From an uncultured Rickettsiales bacterium (GTDB lineage: Bacteria > Pseudomonadota > Alphaproteobacteria > Rickettsiales > UBA1997), in the NCBI GenBank assembly GCA_934725005.1, contig CAKVBE010000001.1, forward strand, positions 1 through 32,992: DNA of 32,992 nucleotides. Reading direction: 5' to 3'. The notes beneath the pieces are model-generated. The model was given only the letters and a program-made list of their open reading frames with translations. It was not told the DNA's origin and ran no database searches. This document shows positions 1 through 9,859 of the stretch, in pieces. Position numbers and translations under genes: made by a program. The stretch's first letter is position 1. Each line of letters starts with the position of its first letter.

Positions 1-951
1 CAAGGAAATAAGAGTAGAGCTGATTATGGTACTTACTTAATTAAGTATCTAAGTGAAAGACTAACAAAAGAGTTTGGAAAGGGGTTTAGTACAAGAAATT
101 TATTGCTAATGAAAAAGTTTTATGAACAATTTCCATTGATAGAACAAATTGTGCAGACACTGTCTGCACAATTTAATGTATTTTCATTTTATCCTTTATT
201 ATCAAAGTTAACCTGGTCACATATATCAATTTTATTATCAATAGATAATGAAACAAGAAGAAACTTTTACATCAAAGAAAGTATAGAATGTAATTGGAGT
301 GTTAGACAATTAGAAAGACAGATACACAGTTTTTATTATGAAAGACTTTTAGCTAGTCAAGATAAAGAAACAGTTAAGAATGAAATTAATATAACAGAAC
401 CAGATCTTGAATCAAAAACAAATCCATTGTTTATACTTAAAGATCCTTATGTTTTAGATTTTTTAAATCTAAAACAAGATAAAAGTGTTTTAGAAAAAGA
501 TATAGAAAGTAAAATAATGAACAAGTTACAAAACTTTATACTTGAAATGGGAAAGGGTTTTGCGTTTATTGGTAAACAATATAGAATATCTATAGATGAT
601 GACAATTATTACGTTGATTTAGTATTCTATAACGTAATATTAAAATGTTATGTACTTATAGATTTAAAAGCTACAAAATTAAATCATGCTGATATAGGAC
701 AAATGGATTTCTATACAAGATACTTTAACAAAGAAATAAAACAAGATACAGATAATCCAACAATTGGCCTAATATTATGTACTGACAAAAATAAAGCCAT
801 GGTTAAATACACTTTATTAGAAGATAAAAACAATAATATATTTGCTTCAAAATATACATTATATCTACCAACAGAAGAAGAATTAACAAACTATATTGTT
901 GAACAAAGGAAATTATTAGAAAGAGAGGAAGAATACAACAAAAATAAATAA
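1..951 (+). CDS. yhcG: DUF1016/YhcG-family PDDEXK nuclease (3' part; the gene begins at 32355)
   Basis: This is the 3' 951 bases of a gene that is complete only when the window is closed into a circle. The reading frame is open from base 1 and is in frame with the ATG at 32355, giving 366 residues in all. The N-terminal half is the helical DUF1016_N region. The C-terminal half carries a PDDEXK-type nuclease core: a glycine-rich FIGKQYRI strand, then YYVDLVFYN, then CYVLIDLKA, which supply the D...(D/E)xK metal-binding residues. Family members are predicted nucleases common on mobile elements; substrate and role are not settled. It sits 13 bp after a toxin-antitoxin fusion and 34 bp before traI, so it looks co-transcribed with traD and traI. 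A start at 103 (TTG) would remove conserved N-terminal sequence. Family assignment is firm; a conjugation or defence role is inference. Confidence 0.9.
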   Translation, partial: QGNKSRADYGTYLIKYLSERLTKEFGKGFSTRNLLLMKKFYEQFPLIEQIVQTLSAQFNVFSFYPLLSKLTWSHISILLSIDNETRRNFYIKESIECNWSVRQLERQIHSFYYERLLASQDKETVKNEINITEPDLESKTNPLFILKDPYVLDFLNLKQDKSVLEKDIESKIMNKLQNFILEMGKGFAFIGKQYRISIDDDNYYVDLVFYNVILKCYVLIDLKATKLNHADIGQMDFYTRYFNKEIKQDTDNPTIGLILCTDKNKAMVKYTLLEDKNNNIFASKYTLYLPTEEELTNYIVEQRKLLEREEEYNKNK

Positions 952-985
952 TAAAATTATTTAATAATAGAGTTATTTATAATTT

Positions 986-3900
986 ATGCCATGTGTTCGT
1001 AATTTATCTGTATCTCATGCTCTCCAATATTTTGATGATGACGTAAAGAAAAAGCAGATTAAAGGATTAGACTATTATTCACAAGAAGATAGTGGTATAT
1101 GGTTTGGCAATATTGCAGAAAAGTTTGGGTTTACAAATAAAAAGTTTACTAGAAATGATTATCATCAAGTAATGAAAGGTAAATTCAGCTATTTTGATAA
1201 AGATTTAGGAAAAACAGTAGACATAGATTTAACAAAAAAATCGAAAAATGGTGAACATCATGCAGGTATAGAATTAACATTATCGGCACCAAAAACTGTT
1301 TCTATAGTAGCTGAAGTATTTAAGGATAACAGAGTACGTGACGCTCATTCAAATGCTGTTAGGCGTGTAGTTGAATATATTCAAGATAATATGTGTTATA
1401 CCAGAACTAGTCAAAGTGGTAAAATGGCATTGGAAAAGGTTAATAATTTATTAGCAGTAAAATTTACGCATCATACTAATAGGAATCACGATCCACAACT
1501 ACATGATCATATTTTGATTACCAATATATCAGTTGATAAGAATGGAAAAATAAAAACAGCAGAACATTCAACGATATTTGAAAATGAAAGATTTATTAGA
1601 GAATTGTATAATAATGAGTTAGCACATAATCTTCAAATACTAGGTTACGATATAGAATGGAATAAAAAGGTAACACAAGTATCACCAGAAATTAAGAATA
1701 TACCAGAACCACTTACTAGAATGTTTTCTTCAAGAAGGCAGGAAATTGAAAAACTTGCAACTGATAGAGATATAGATTTATCAGATCAAGTGGCTATGCA
1801 AAATATTACTTTGGAGACAAGAAAAGCAAAAGATAATAGTATTGATTTAGATAAACTATCTATTCTTTGGAAAGAAAAAGTATCAGAACTCAATATAAAT
1901 ATTGAACAAATTAAAAAAGAATTATTTGCAAAAAATTTAGAAAATCAAAATAAAACACAACTGTATGATTATAATTTACTTACTGAATTTGCAAATAATT
2001 CAATTAATCATCTTACAGAAAGAAATGCTGCATTTACTAAAGAGGATCTAATAAGCAATGTAATTCTTAGAAGTGGTGGTTTATTTGGAATTGATGAAAT
2101 AGAAAAAGCCATGTCAACTAATAATGAATTGGTTTCCAATGAAGTTAAAATGAAAGAATACTCTAAGCATCTTCGTATTTATAATGATAGAGGTAAATCT
2201 ATCTATACCACCAAGTCACAAATCGCAACAGAAAACAGAATAATTTCAGCTATAAATAAAGGAGCAAATAAATTTGCAGCTATTTATTCAAAGGAAGAAA
2301 TCAACAATTTTAGTTCTCAACAAAAATCAATTGATAAAGATTTAAATAAATTATTGTTTGGAGATATAGTAGATGACAAAGGTTCTAATTTATACTCTAC
2401 TCTGAATGATAGCCAAAAGCATACCGTAGATTTCATACTACAGAGTAAAGATCAATTTCTCGGTATACAGGGTTATGCAGGTGTTGGAAAAACGTACACA
2501 ATTAAAGCATTAAATGAAAAACTGGCCGCTAAAGGTTATGAAATTCTAGGTTTTGCTCCAACAAATTCCGCAGCTGTAACATTGTTTGAAGAAAGTGGAA
2601 TAAAAACAAATACACTACAAAGTTTCTTATTGAAGTACAATGGCTATGCAAATGATAGAAATGGTAATGTTGAAGTATTAAAAACTATAAAAAATAGTTT
2701 TAAAAACAAAATTATATTAGTTGATGAAGCTTCATTAATAAGCAATACACAAATGAAAGAATTGGTCGTTATTGCAGAAAAATTTGGAACCAGAGTTATT
2801 ATGCAAGGTGACATAAAACAACTTGGATCTGTTGAAGCCGGAAGTCCATTTGAACTTTTAATAAAAAATAAATTCATTGAATATGATATTTTAAAAAATA
2901 TTCAAAGACAACGAGATCAAGAATTAAAAAATACTGTACTTGATATTGTTAATAAAGACATCAAACAAGCTTTCGACAGATTAAAAAACTACAGTAAAGA
3001 TAAGCAAATAAGTAAGGTTGTAGAATTAAGGACCGATGAAAAATTAATAGACGATGTTAAAAATGGAAATCATAAACTATCAAAATTAAAAGAAGAACTA
3101 GTTGAGGCTTCTGTTAAAGAGTACATGAATTTTAACAATTCTAATGACAACAATAATAAAACAATTATAGTTACGTCTTCAAATGAAATAAGAAAGAAGA
3201 TTAACGAAAAATTAAGGACATGTCTCAAGGAAGCTAGTCCAAATACAATAGAAAATAAGAAAATAACCATTGAAACATTAGAAATAAAATCTTTGACAGC
3301 ACAAGAAAAGAAAGAAAGAAATAATTACAATCTTGGAGATACAATCATATTTTTGAAATCAAACAACGTCAATGGTATTGAAAAAAATACAGATTATAAA
3401 ATTGTTAATGTGGATAAAAATCTAAAGAATAATGAGATTATAATAACAGATGGTAAAAAGGAAATAAATATCGATATAACAAAACACTATAAAAATATTA
3501 ACCTTTACGAAAAGGTAGATAAAGAGCTGGTACCTAATGACAAGATTAAGTGGACCGTTACAGATAAAGAAAAAGGAATAATAAAAGGAAGTGATTTAAT
3601 AATTAAAGACATTTCTATAGATACAAATACAATAACCATTGTAGATGTTAAAAAAAACAAAGAAATTATAATGAATTTAAATAATGATAAAAACATATTA
3701 AAACACATAGATTACAATTACGTAACAACTACTTATTCAGCACAAGGAAAAACTAGCAAAAATGTTATTTTTACTCTTGAAAGTTATAGGCCAAATTTAA
3801 CGACCCAAAAAGAATTTTATGTTGGCATAAGCAGAACAAAAGACAATGTAGTTGTTATAACTGATAATGTAAATGCAAGTATTCAAACATTAACTAAAAA

Positions 3901-4027
3901 TTCTGGCGAAAAATTAACTGCCACAGATCTAGATTTTAGTAATGGAGCAAATCAAATTAATGGTTCAGAAAGTAAAAATGTAAATAACTATAATAAAGCT
4001 AAAGATGATGGATTGGAGTTTGATTAG
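986..4027 (+). CDS. traI: MOBF conjugative relaxase-helicase TraI/TrwC
   Basis: This 1013-residue protein nicks oriT, stays covalently bound to the 5' end and unwinds the transferred strand. The N-terminal TrwC-type relaxase domain (about 1-290) has candidate catalytic tyrosines Y15, Y30 and Y31, and the three-histidine HUH metal site at H162, H173 and H175 within the motif DPQLHDH. A RecD-like superfamily-1 helicase follows: Walker A GYAGVGKT at about 496-503, Walker B VDEAS at about 579-583, QGDIKQLGS as motif III, and the C-terminal TYSAQGKT and FYVGISRT motifs. The length is close to TrwC (about 966) and far below F TraI (about 1756), so it carries one helicase module. It is the last gene of the traD-to-traI operon, 34 bp after the DUF1016 gene. 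The start is the ATG at 986; no clear Shine-Dalgarno is visible. Confidence 0.95.
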   Translation: MPCVRNLSVSHALQYFDDDVKKKQIKGLDYYSQEDSGIWFGNIAEKFGFTNKKFTRNDYHQVMKGKFSYFDKDLGKTVDIDLTKKSKNGEHHAGIELTLSAPKTVSIVAEVFKDNRVRDAHSNAVRRVVEYIQDNMCYTRTSQSGKMALEKVNNLLAVKFTHHTNRNHDPQLHDHILITNISVDKNGKIKTAEHSTIFENERFIRELYNNELAHNLQILGYDIEWNKKVTQVSPEIKNIPEPLTRMFSSRRQEIEKLATDRDIDLSDQVAMQNITLETRKAKDNSIDLDKLSILWKEKVSELNINIEQIKKELFAKNLENQNKTQLYDYNLLTEFANNSINHLTERNAAFTKEDLISNVILRSGGLFGIDEIEKAMSTNNELVSNEVKMKEYSKHLRIYNDRGKSIYTTKSQIATENRIISAINKGANKFAAIYSKEEINNFSSQQKSIDKDLNKLLFGDIVDDKGSNLYSTLNDSQKHTVDFILQSKDQFLGIQGYAGVGKTYTIKALNEKLAAKGYEILGFAPTNSAAVTLFEESGIKTNTLQSFLLKYNGYANDRNGNVEVLKTIKNSFKNKIILVDEASLISNTQMKELVVIAEKFGTRVIMQGDIKQLGSVEAGSPFELLIKNKFIEYDILKNIQRQRDQELKNTVLDIVNKDIKQAFDRLKNYSKDKQISKVVELRTDEKLIDDVKNGNHKLSKLKEELVEASVKEYMNFNNSNDNNNKTIIVTSSNEIRKKINEKLRTCLKEASPNTIENKKITIETLEIKSLTAQEKKERNNYNLGDTIIFLKSNNVNGIEKNTDYKIVNVDKNLKNNEIIITDGKKEINIDITKHYKNINLYEKVDKELVPNDKIKWTVTDKEKGIIKGSDLIIKDISIDTNTITIVDVKKNKEIIMNLNNDKNILKHIDYNYVTTTYSAQGKTSKNVIFTLESYRPNLTTQKEFYVGISRTKDNVVVITDNVNASIQTLTKNSGEKLTATDLDFSNGANQINGSESKNVNNYNKAKDDGLEFD

Positions 4028-4062
4028 TATTTATGTTAATTTTATTGGATAGTTTAGTTGCA

Positions 4063-4115
4063 ATTTACCAATTTGTGTTGAAATTATTGCAACGGCTGGA
4101 ATTAATTTGGTAAAT
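4063..4115. repeat. two interleaved inverted repeats after traI
   Basis: Two alternative stems lie between traI and the next small gene: ATTTACCAA (4063-4071) with TTGGTAAAT (4107-4115), and TTGCAAT (4058-4064) with ATTGCAA (4086-4092). They overlap, so only one could form at a time. No U-tract follows directly. They could be a weak terminator or a regulatory leader for the 4127 gene, or coincidence in AT-rich DNA. Confidence 0.3.
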
Positions 4116-4126
4116 AAAAAATATAA

Positions 4127-4384
4127 ATGGACAATTTTAATAATAATTTTACTAGTCAAGTTGATAATATAAACATGGCAAATGGTCACCCAGAATATGT
4201 GGGAACCGGTACGATATTCACAGATAGCTCAAAAAGTAAAGATTATTGTTGTTATGACGATGATTCTATAAAACACAGTAAGTTTCTGATGATATATAAA
4301 ACGATATTATTTACGATTGGCTTGATACTATTAGCGCAATTTCTGTATAAATTGTATACACATACTATTTTTACTAAATTTTAA
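4127..4384 (+). CDS. small single-pass membrane protein, unknown
   Basis: Eighty-five residues starting at an ATG. The first ~50 residues are polar, with an acidic DYCCYDDDS stretch. One strong membrane segment follows (IYKTILFTIGLILLAQFLYKL, about 56-76, quoted here with overlap of the flanks), and then a short tail. I do not recognise the family. It lies 99 bp after traI on the same strand and converges with the lipoprotein gene that ends the tra operon. That position next to both operons is where entry-exclusion genes can occur, but nothing in the sequence proves such a role. No Shine-Dalgarno is seen. It is judged real from the clean membrane segment and from lying outside other genes. 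Confidence 0.55.
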   Translation: MDNFNNNFTSQVDNINMANGHPEYVGTGTIFTDSSKSKDYCCYDDDSIKHSKFLMIYKTILFTIGLILLAQFLYKLYTHTIFTKF

Positions 4385-4427
4385 TATACAAATAGTTGGA
4401 AACTACTTATATATTAAAATACAACGT

Positions 4428-5336
4428 TTAAATGTTGTCGTAACCTTCTACAAAAGTTTTACATTTATTTATTGTTTGTTTATCAATATTTTTAATTTCA
4501 TATGCTCTAACAAGTTTATTTATTTGTTTTTTATTTTGCTTTTCTGCAGCATTATCATTGTATTGTGTGTTCATATAATTACTTAAAGGTGATGTAAAAA
4601 TTAGTTTATCATTTTTAATAACATTTACATTTTCACCATCACTTGTAACTTTGATATAATTATTTCCAAGATTCCATTGTTGTGGACTAAGACCAGAAAG
4701 TTTAAAATTGTTTTCTAACGATACTGAAATTTTTTCATAAAAAGATTTTTTATATTCTTCTTCTATAAACTTTTCCAATGCTTTTATATTTTTTGTTCTT
4801 TTTTCTTTCAGATTTTCTTCTTCTGCTTTTAATTTTTTTTCAAAATCATCTTCAAGTTGTTTTCTGTATATTCCTACTTTGGCATATTCTATAGTACATC
4901 GTTTCCCATCTTCCTTAGACAAATTGTCAAAATACTCTTTATTGTCAAAATATTTTTCTGATTTAACAGATAAGTTTCTTACATAATCATTTTCTTTTAA
5001 CGTTTGATAATCGTGTTGTACATTTTGCGGAAGATTTTGTGACACAAAAGATATAATATTATTATTGCAGTAAGTATTACCATTTCTAACACAAAAATCT
5101 CTATAGCTCTTAAAATCTTCTAAAGAGTATCCTTTTTCTCTAAATCTTACAAATTCGTTTTTGGTCATAACTTTTTGCGAATTCTCTTTTAATTCTTCTC
5201 TTAAAAAGCTATAGTACTTCATTCCATCCATATGCGAGAAATTAGCCCAATAGTTTTCTGCATTCTCATGCGTTATAACACTACATGAAGCCAATAAAGA
5301 TAAGGTCAAGATATTTTTAAATTTTTTAAATTTCAT
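4428..5336 (-). CDS. predicted lipoprotein at the end of the tra operon, unknown
   Basis: From the ATG at 5336 the product is 302 residues. A TTG three codons upstream (5345) would overlap the traG stop, but the ATG gives a cleaner signal peptide. Lysine-rich N terminus, hydrophobic core and the lipobox LASC predict lipidation at C18. A charged central region rich in E and K (about 165-205) looks coiled-coil. Four further cysteines lie at FCVRN, TYCNN, RCTIE and NKCKT. It directly follows traG and is the last gene of the leftward operon. In F, the genes after traG are the exclusion genes traS and traT, and TraT is a lipoprotein; I see no clear TraT similarity. A surface or exclusion lipoprotein is a positional inference. 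Confidence 0.75.
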   Translation of the reverse strand: MKFKKFKNILTLSLLASCSVITHENAENYWANFSHMDGMKYYSFLREELKENSQKVMTKNEFVRFREKGYSLEDFKSYRDFCVRNGNTYCNNNIISFVSQNLPQNVQHDYQTLKENDYVRNLSVKSEKYFDNKEYFDNLSKEDGKRCTIEYAKVGIYRKQLEDDFEKKLKAEEENLKEKRTKNIKALEKFIEEEYKKSFYEKISVSLENNFKLSGLSPQQWNLGNNYIKVTSDGENVNVIKNDKLIFTSPLSNYMNTQYNDNAAEKQNKKQINKLVRAYEIKNIDKQTINKCKTFVEGYDNI

Positions 5337-5341
5337 CTTCT

Positions 5342-7660
5342 TCAATTATCGTTTTTAATATTCCAACCTAGATGCGAAAAATCTGCATTTTTCATTTGAT
5401 GTCCACCATTTAAATAATTCTTTTGGTAATTATATCGACTATCAATCATATTAGTTTGATTATCGTATTGTTTTTCAGAGTTTTCAAGTGAATTATTTAT
5501 TTCGGGTAGCATTTTTGGTATATTTCTATTAAATATTCTATCTTTTATATATTGATTACCAATCTTTTGTATTTCCTGCTGACTAGCGCCGTTGATCTGT
5601 TCTTGTGACCAATTTAGAGTTTGTCTCATATATCGCTCAACTTCGTTGTTCCAATTTATACCAGAATGGGTAGATGTTGCCAAACTATAATCTAAAGCTC
5701 TTTGTTTGGAGTCTTGTTCAGTTAAAGATTGATTGTAAGATGTTTGATATTGATTTGTTTTTTGTATTAAATCACTCAATGTTTTTCTATCTTCTCTTGA
5801 TATATTGTTAGAATCTGCCCAAGTCATAACCTTATCGTAATCTAAATTAATATGTACATTATTTCCTCCAAATCCGATTCGTCCACTCGCTCCTGCATTA
5901 AATTTTATCGCATCACTATTAGATACATTATGAACCTGACCATTTCCACTGCTGTCAACAAAACTAAAACTTTTTAAATCTTGTAAAGATTTAGTAAAAG
6001 CGTTAGCACTTGATTCAGTAGCTGATTTGGCCTGATTCAAAGCTATTCTATTCGAATTAACTTGATCTTCAGTTGAATTAAAATTAACACCTAAATTACT
6101 TGTAAGTCTTTTACCAAAATCTGTTGTTGTTAGTCCATCTTTATATTCATGTTTTGTAATTCCATCTCCAGTCTGAGTTGATTTTATACCACTACTATAA
6201 ACTTCATTTGTATCATGTTTATTGGCGCTAGTATTATCATAACTAATATTCTTAAAACTACCGTTTCCATAACTTATATTACCGCTAGTTACTTCACTAA
6301 CGACTTGGCCTGTTGCAAATGAACCGGAACTGGCTATGCCAGAAACTACGCCCTCACCAAAATTTTGTATACCTTGCACTATTTTAAACGACAATACTGG
6401 AATTACAAACGCCAATAAACCAGCCTGCATTTGTATACCTTGTGTTATATCCATAATCGCTTGCTTATTGTATAAAGATATGCTATTGCTTGTTTGGGAA
6501 ATAATACCACTCAGTCTATATTTTTGTTCTAATGTCATCATTAAATTGAGTATTGCATATAGAGGACTCCAAATTTGGATAGCTAACAGTATAAAAATAT
6601 AATTTTTAAAAATTTTGATACCATTTGGCAACATTGTAAGCAAAATAATTATTGGGAACAAAGCATAAAACATTGTTTCTAATACTATTTTCAACAATGG
6701 TAAAAATTTTCCGGCTTGAATCCATTGTAAAATACTATTTTGCTTTTTTTGAATATTATCTTTAGTAATAGCATAATTAATTGTACCAGCGTCAGCACCA
6801 GTCATAGCCAAATATTCTTGTGTTGAATCACTTATAGCATTAGCTATCAAATTTTGCTCAAATGTTTTTGTAATCGATTGTTGAATACCTAAAATATATT
6901 GATTTATATTGTCTATACTTACGTTGTTATTTTTATTAAATTTTTCATTTTGTTCGTCAATAATTTTATTTAATTCTATATTAATATCATTTGAAATCTC
7001 AGTAATACTGTTACATAAATTTATTTTTCTATTTCCATCTACATCGATAAAATCATAGGCTAAAACACCATTTTTGCCAGCATTCATAATATCTTGAATA
7101 CTGTTGTATTTTAAAAAATCTTCAATATCAATTCTTTTTAAATTAATAGCTGGAATTACACATTGTCTAACATAATTGTTAAAATTACTTGAAGTTCTAT
7201 CATCTGAAATTCTAGTATTAAATATATTTTGAATTAATGTATTCCCAAATAACATTCCATTTTTATTGTATTGTAGATCATTTGGCAAAATAAAATTCAT
7301 ACCAAATACGTTTGTCATCCAGTTACCAAATGTAGATATTATGTGTGAACTAAAAGCCAAACCAAATGGTACATTATCAACTTTTCTATCATTTTGTACG
7401 GGTTTAATTGGATCTGTTATGATTACATCAACTTTTGGAACAAATAAAGTATTATAAACTAATAAAAATGATAAATAATACTTTACTCCTTTTGTAAAAT
7501 TACCATTAATTGCTATATCTAAAAAAATTGAAAATAGACCAAATAGTAACGAAATTTTCAACGCCGTTACAAAGGAGTTTCCATCCATGATTCTCACAAC
7601 CGCATTTAAAACTTCGGCAACATAATCCCCACCACCATAAGTAAAAATTTCATAAATCAT
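5342..7660 (-). CDS. traG: TraG, mating-pair stabilisation / channel protein
   Basis: A 772-residue inner-membrane protein needed for F-type pilus assembly and mating-aggregate stabilisation. The N terminus (MIYEIFTYGGGDYVAEVLNA, then a hydrophobic segment, then LLVYNTLFVPKV and ITDPI) is the TraG_N signature. Further membrane segments lie at about 330-375 and 410-430 (the AGLLAFVIPVLSFKIVQGI region). After about 440 the protein is soluble, rich in S, N, G and Q, and contains the periplasmic C-terminal part. It is shorter than F TraG (about 938), with the deficit in the C-terminal half. A ribosome-binding site GAGGT lies 8 bases before the ATG. It starts 2 bp after traH and its stop overlaps the upstream TTG of the lipoprotein gene. 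Confidence 0.9.
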   Translation of the reverse strand: MIYEIFTYGGGDYVAEVLNAVVRIMDGNSFVTALKISLLFGLFSIFLDIAINGNFTKGVKYYLSFLLVYNTLFVPKVDVIITDPIKPVQNDRKVDNVPFGLAFSSHIISTFGNWMTNVFGMNFILPNDLQYNKNGMLFGNTLIQNIFNTRISDDRTSSNFNNYVRQCVIPAINLKRIDIEDFLKYNSIQDIMNAGKNGVLAYDFIDVDGNRKINLCNSITEISNDINIELNKIIDEQNEKFNKNNNVSIDNINQYILGIQQSITKTFEQNLIANAISDSTQEYLAMTGADAGTINYAITKDNIQKKQNSILQWIQAGKFLPLLKIVLETMFYALFPIIILLTMLPNGIKIFKNYIFILLAIQIWSPLYAILNLMMTLEQKYRLSGIISQTSNSISLYNKQAIMDITQGIQMQAGLLAFVIPVLSFKIVQGIQNFGEGVVSGIASSGSFATGQVVSEVTSGNISYGNGSFKNISYDNTSANKHDTNEVYSSGIKSTQTGDGITKHEYKDGLTTTDFGKRLTSNLGVNFNSTEDQVNSNRIALNQAKSATESSANAFTKSLQDLKSFSFVDSSGNGQVHNVSNSDAIKFNAGASGRIGFGGNNVHINLDYDKVMTWADSNNISREDRKTLSDLIQKTNQYQTSYNQSLTEQDSKQRALDYSLATSTHSGINWNNEVERYMRQTLNWSQEQINGASQQEIQKIGNQYIKDRIFNRNIPKMLPEINNSLENSEKQYDNQTNMIDSRYNYQKNYLNGGHQMKNADFSHLGWNIKNDN

Positions 7661-7662
7661 TA

Positions 7663-9039
7663 TTATTGACCTCTATTAGATAAACTATTTCCAAAATCCA
7701 ACACTAATTTTACGCGACCAGAAAATTGTGTAGCAAACTCGGCATCAATTTGCCGATTGATTTCTATTATATCTTGAACTTGTTTAAAATCCTTATCTAT
7801 TTTATTTTTGTCATTTTCCAGATACTTATTAATTTCATCAATATTTGTTATAAGTATATTTAATGCGTCTTCGTTATTGTTCTTTAGTTTCAACGATATA
7901 AGTTGACTTCGCAAAGAAGAAGATATATTACTAAAAAATGCGTTTAATACTTTCCTCGAAATAATTTCAGACAAAACGTCTATGCTAACACTGGATTTAC
8001 CTGTGGCTGTATTAACCATTATTCTCAACAAAGGAAATGACACTTGTCCTATCAATACTTTTTCAGCGTCAGATAGTGTTTCGTTTCCGCCATTAGCAGT
8101 ATTAGTAATCTTGTCTTGCATACCTTGCAACAAAGTTTTAATTTTTGTTCTATAGGCTATATCATCAGATATGTTAACATCACTCTCTGTTAGACTTAAA
8201 CATCTATCAATTTCATCACACCTATTTATCTTTACATCACCACCATCTATTAAAGCTTTTGTATGATTTTCATCAAAAATCATTGGTTTAACAAATTGTG
8301 GTTTATAACCATTTTTAAAGATAATAGTACCAACCATAGACATAAACGCTTCGGCTGTTTCTCTACCAAGAATATCAACATAACCATCCACTTTTAGGGC
8401 TTGCCAAGTATAATTTATATTCATTATCTTTTCCTCATTACTTTGTTTGTTATCTTCTTCAATTTGGGCAGTTGATGATTTACATCTTGTTTTAGCTGCA
8501 TCAGCATCACTAGCAGAACCACTAATTAAAGCCATTTGAGCACATGCGGACTCCTTTAAAGAAATTCCTCGACCAGCAACTCCATCAACCAATAGTTTGG
8601 CACTTTCACAAGAATTAATGTTAATTCCATTAATCATATCAATTGTTTCTTGTAACTTAGACATTGTAGATGCAATCATTGGACTTAAACTCTCTAAACC
8701 AATTTGAAAAGCATATCCAATAGCATTTGAACCAATGGCCTTCATTTGTGCAACAAATTGATCCAAATTAATATGACTGAATGAACCAGTAAACATATCA
8801 ATTCCACCACAACCCGATGTTATTTTTGGTATTTGCATGTTAAGCGGTCTTTGTTGCATAACTTGATTTCTTGCATTGAAGGAACCACCCGTATAATAAC
8901 CAGCAGATTGATTCATATAGACCGAATTACTATTGGAAGAACCTCCTAAATTATTCCAAAATTTATTCATTTCTCCAGATAAATCCGCATTAGCTATATT
9001 TACATAAATCAATAAAAACAATACTAAATATAATTTCAT
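7663..9039 (-). CDS. traH: TraH, F-type pilus assembly protein
   Basis: From the ATG at 9039 the product is 458 residues with a signal peptide ending ...YVNIANA. An upstream GTG at 9054 is also in frame, but AGGTGAGG lies just before the ATG and fits it as ribosome-binding site. Typical TraH features are the N-terminal SGEMNKFWNNLGG-like region, the MNQSAGYYTGGSF segment, SGCGGIDMFTGSFS, and cysteines at ININSCESAK, ESACAQM, RCKSS, INRCDEIDRC. In F, TraH is periplasmic or outer-membrane associated and works with TraF, TraU, TraW and TrbC in pilus extension and retraction. It begins just after the traF stop at 9041 and is followed by traG after 2 bp. Confidence 0.92.
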   Translation of the reverse strand: MKLYLVLFLLIYVNIANADLSGEMNKFWNNLGGSSNSNSVYMNQSAGYYTGGSFNARNQVMQQRPLNMQIPKITSGCGGIDMFTGSFSHINLDQFVAQMKAIGSNAIGYAFQIGLESLSPMIASTMSKLQETIDMINGININSCESAKLLVDGVAGRGISLKESACAQMALISGSASDADAAKTRCKSSTAQIEEDNKQSNEEKIMNINYTWQALKVDGYVDILGRETAEAFMSMVGTIIFKNGYKPQFVKPMIFDENHTKALIDGGDVKINRCDEIDRCLSLTESDVNISDDIAYRTKIKTLLQGMQDKITNTANGGNETLSDAEKVLIGQVSFPLLRIMVNTATGKSSVSIDVLSEIISRKVLNAFFSNISSSLRSQLISLKLKNNNEDALNILITNIDEINKYLENDKNKIDKDFKQVQDIIEINRQIDAEFATQFSGRVKLVLDFGNSLSNRGQ

Positions 9040-9040
9040 A

Positions 9041-9859
9041 TTAATAATCCTCACCTATTTTGGTTTGAGTTAATACATATATCCTGCCCATAAGTTCATC
9101 TTGTGTCATCAATCCATATCCAACTAAAATAGAAGAATTAGATAAATTATCGTACATAATTGTGATTGGAACAACATCGTAATTAATACCCAATTTCTCT
9201 AACTGACCAGTATTTTTAAAAGAATTATTTTCCCATCCCTGTAAGAATTCACCATTAACAGATATACCTTTGATTTCAATTTTATATGTTTGCCCAAGAT
9301 CGTATAAAATTTGAGAATATTTTTGACAAAATACACATTTTGTGGAATAAACAAAAAACAGTCCATATCGTTTATTTATATCTCTTATAGCTTCTATGAT
9401 CTTATTTTCTCTATCAGATTGCCAGATATTTTTACCAACATTATTTACTGGTCTTTGTTGTGTATAATCCAATTCTGGTGTAGCCCACAAAACTCGTCTC
9501 CAAACATCACTAAAATAGCTAGCTTGATTAACAATTTTTTGTTGCAAAAACATGTAATCTTTTACATTTTGTTCTGTTGGTTCTAAAATAGCCTTTGCTC
9601 TAACCTCATTGATGTTTTTTTGTAATACGTTTAACTTCTCGATATAACTTAATCCATTATCTTTGCTTTTGTCATTTTTTTTATTTTCATCTTTACCTTC
9701 ATCATCTTCCTCATCGCAATAGAACTTCCACCCTAAGTTATTATCATAACAATATTTATCTTTTTTAAAAAAATTACCATCACCAGAATTTGCATCATTT
9801 ATAGTGACAAATAAAATAAACAAAAATAAAACAAACAACAGATTCTTACCTAATACCAT
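9041..9859 (-). CDS. traF: TraF, periplasmic thioredoxin-fold pilus assembly protein with CxxC
   Basis: A 272-residue protein with an N-terminal signal or anchor (about 5-22), an acidic and lysine-rich low-complexity linker (about 48-68), then the TraF core. The C-terminal thioredoxin fold has FVYSTKCVFCQKY with the CxxC pair C175/C178 and a cis-proline-like VPITIMYD strand near 230. F TraF is described as lacking the CxxC pair, which is carried by TrbB instead. Here no separate trbB is present, so this protein could supply disulfide exchange for the cysteine-rich TraU, TraN and TraH. The gene overlaps traN by 14 bp at its start, and its stop lies immediately before the traH ATG. Confidence 0.9.
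   Translation of the reverse strand: MVLGKNLLFVLFLFILFVTINDANSGDGNFFKKDKYCYDNNLGWKFYCDEEDDEGKDENKKNDKSKDNGLSYIEKLNVLQKNINEVRAKAILEPTEQNVKDYMFLQQKIVNQASYFSDVWRRVLWATPELDYTQQRPVNNVGKNIWQSDRENKIIEAIRDINKRYGLFFVYSTKCVFCQKYSQILYDLGQTYKIEIKGISVNGEFLQGWENNSFKNTGQLEKLGINYDVVPITIMYDNLSNSSILVGYGLMTQDELMGRIYVLTQTKIGEDY

Noticed and set aside
2644..3708. Three minus-strand ORFs of 66-77 aa
   Set aside because: They lie opposite the helicase part of traI, are hydrophobic only because they mirror A-rich coding DNA, and have no plausible starts or context.
4421..4438. Near-palindrome ACAACGTTTAAATGTTGT as a bidirectional terminator between convergent genes
   Set aside because: It overlaps the lipoprotein stop codon, has no loop and no T-tract on either side. 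Not convincing.
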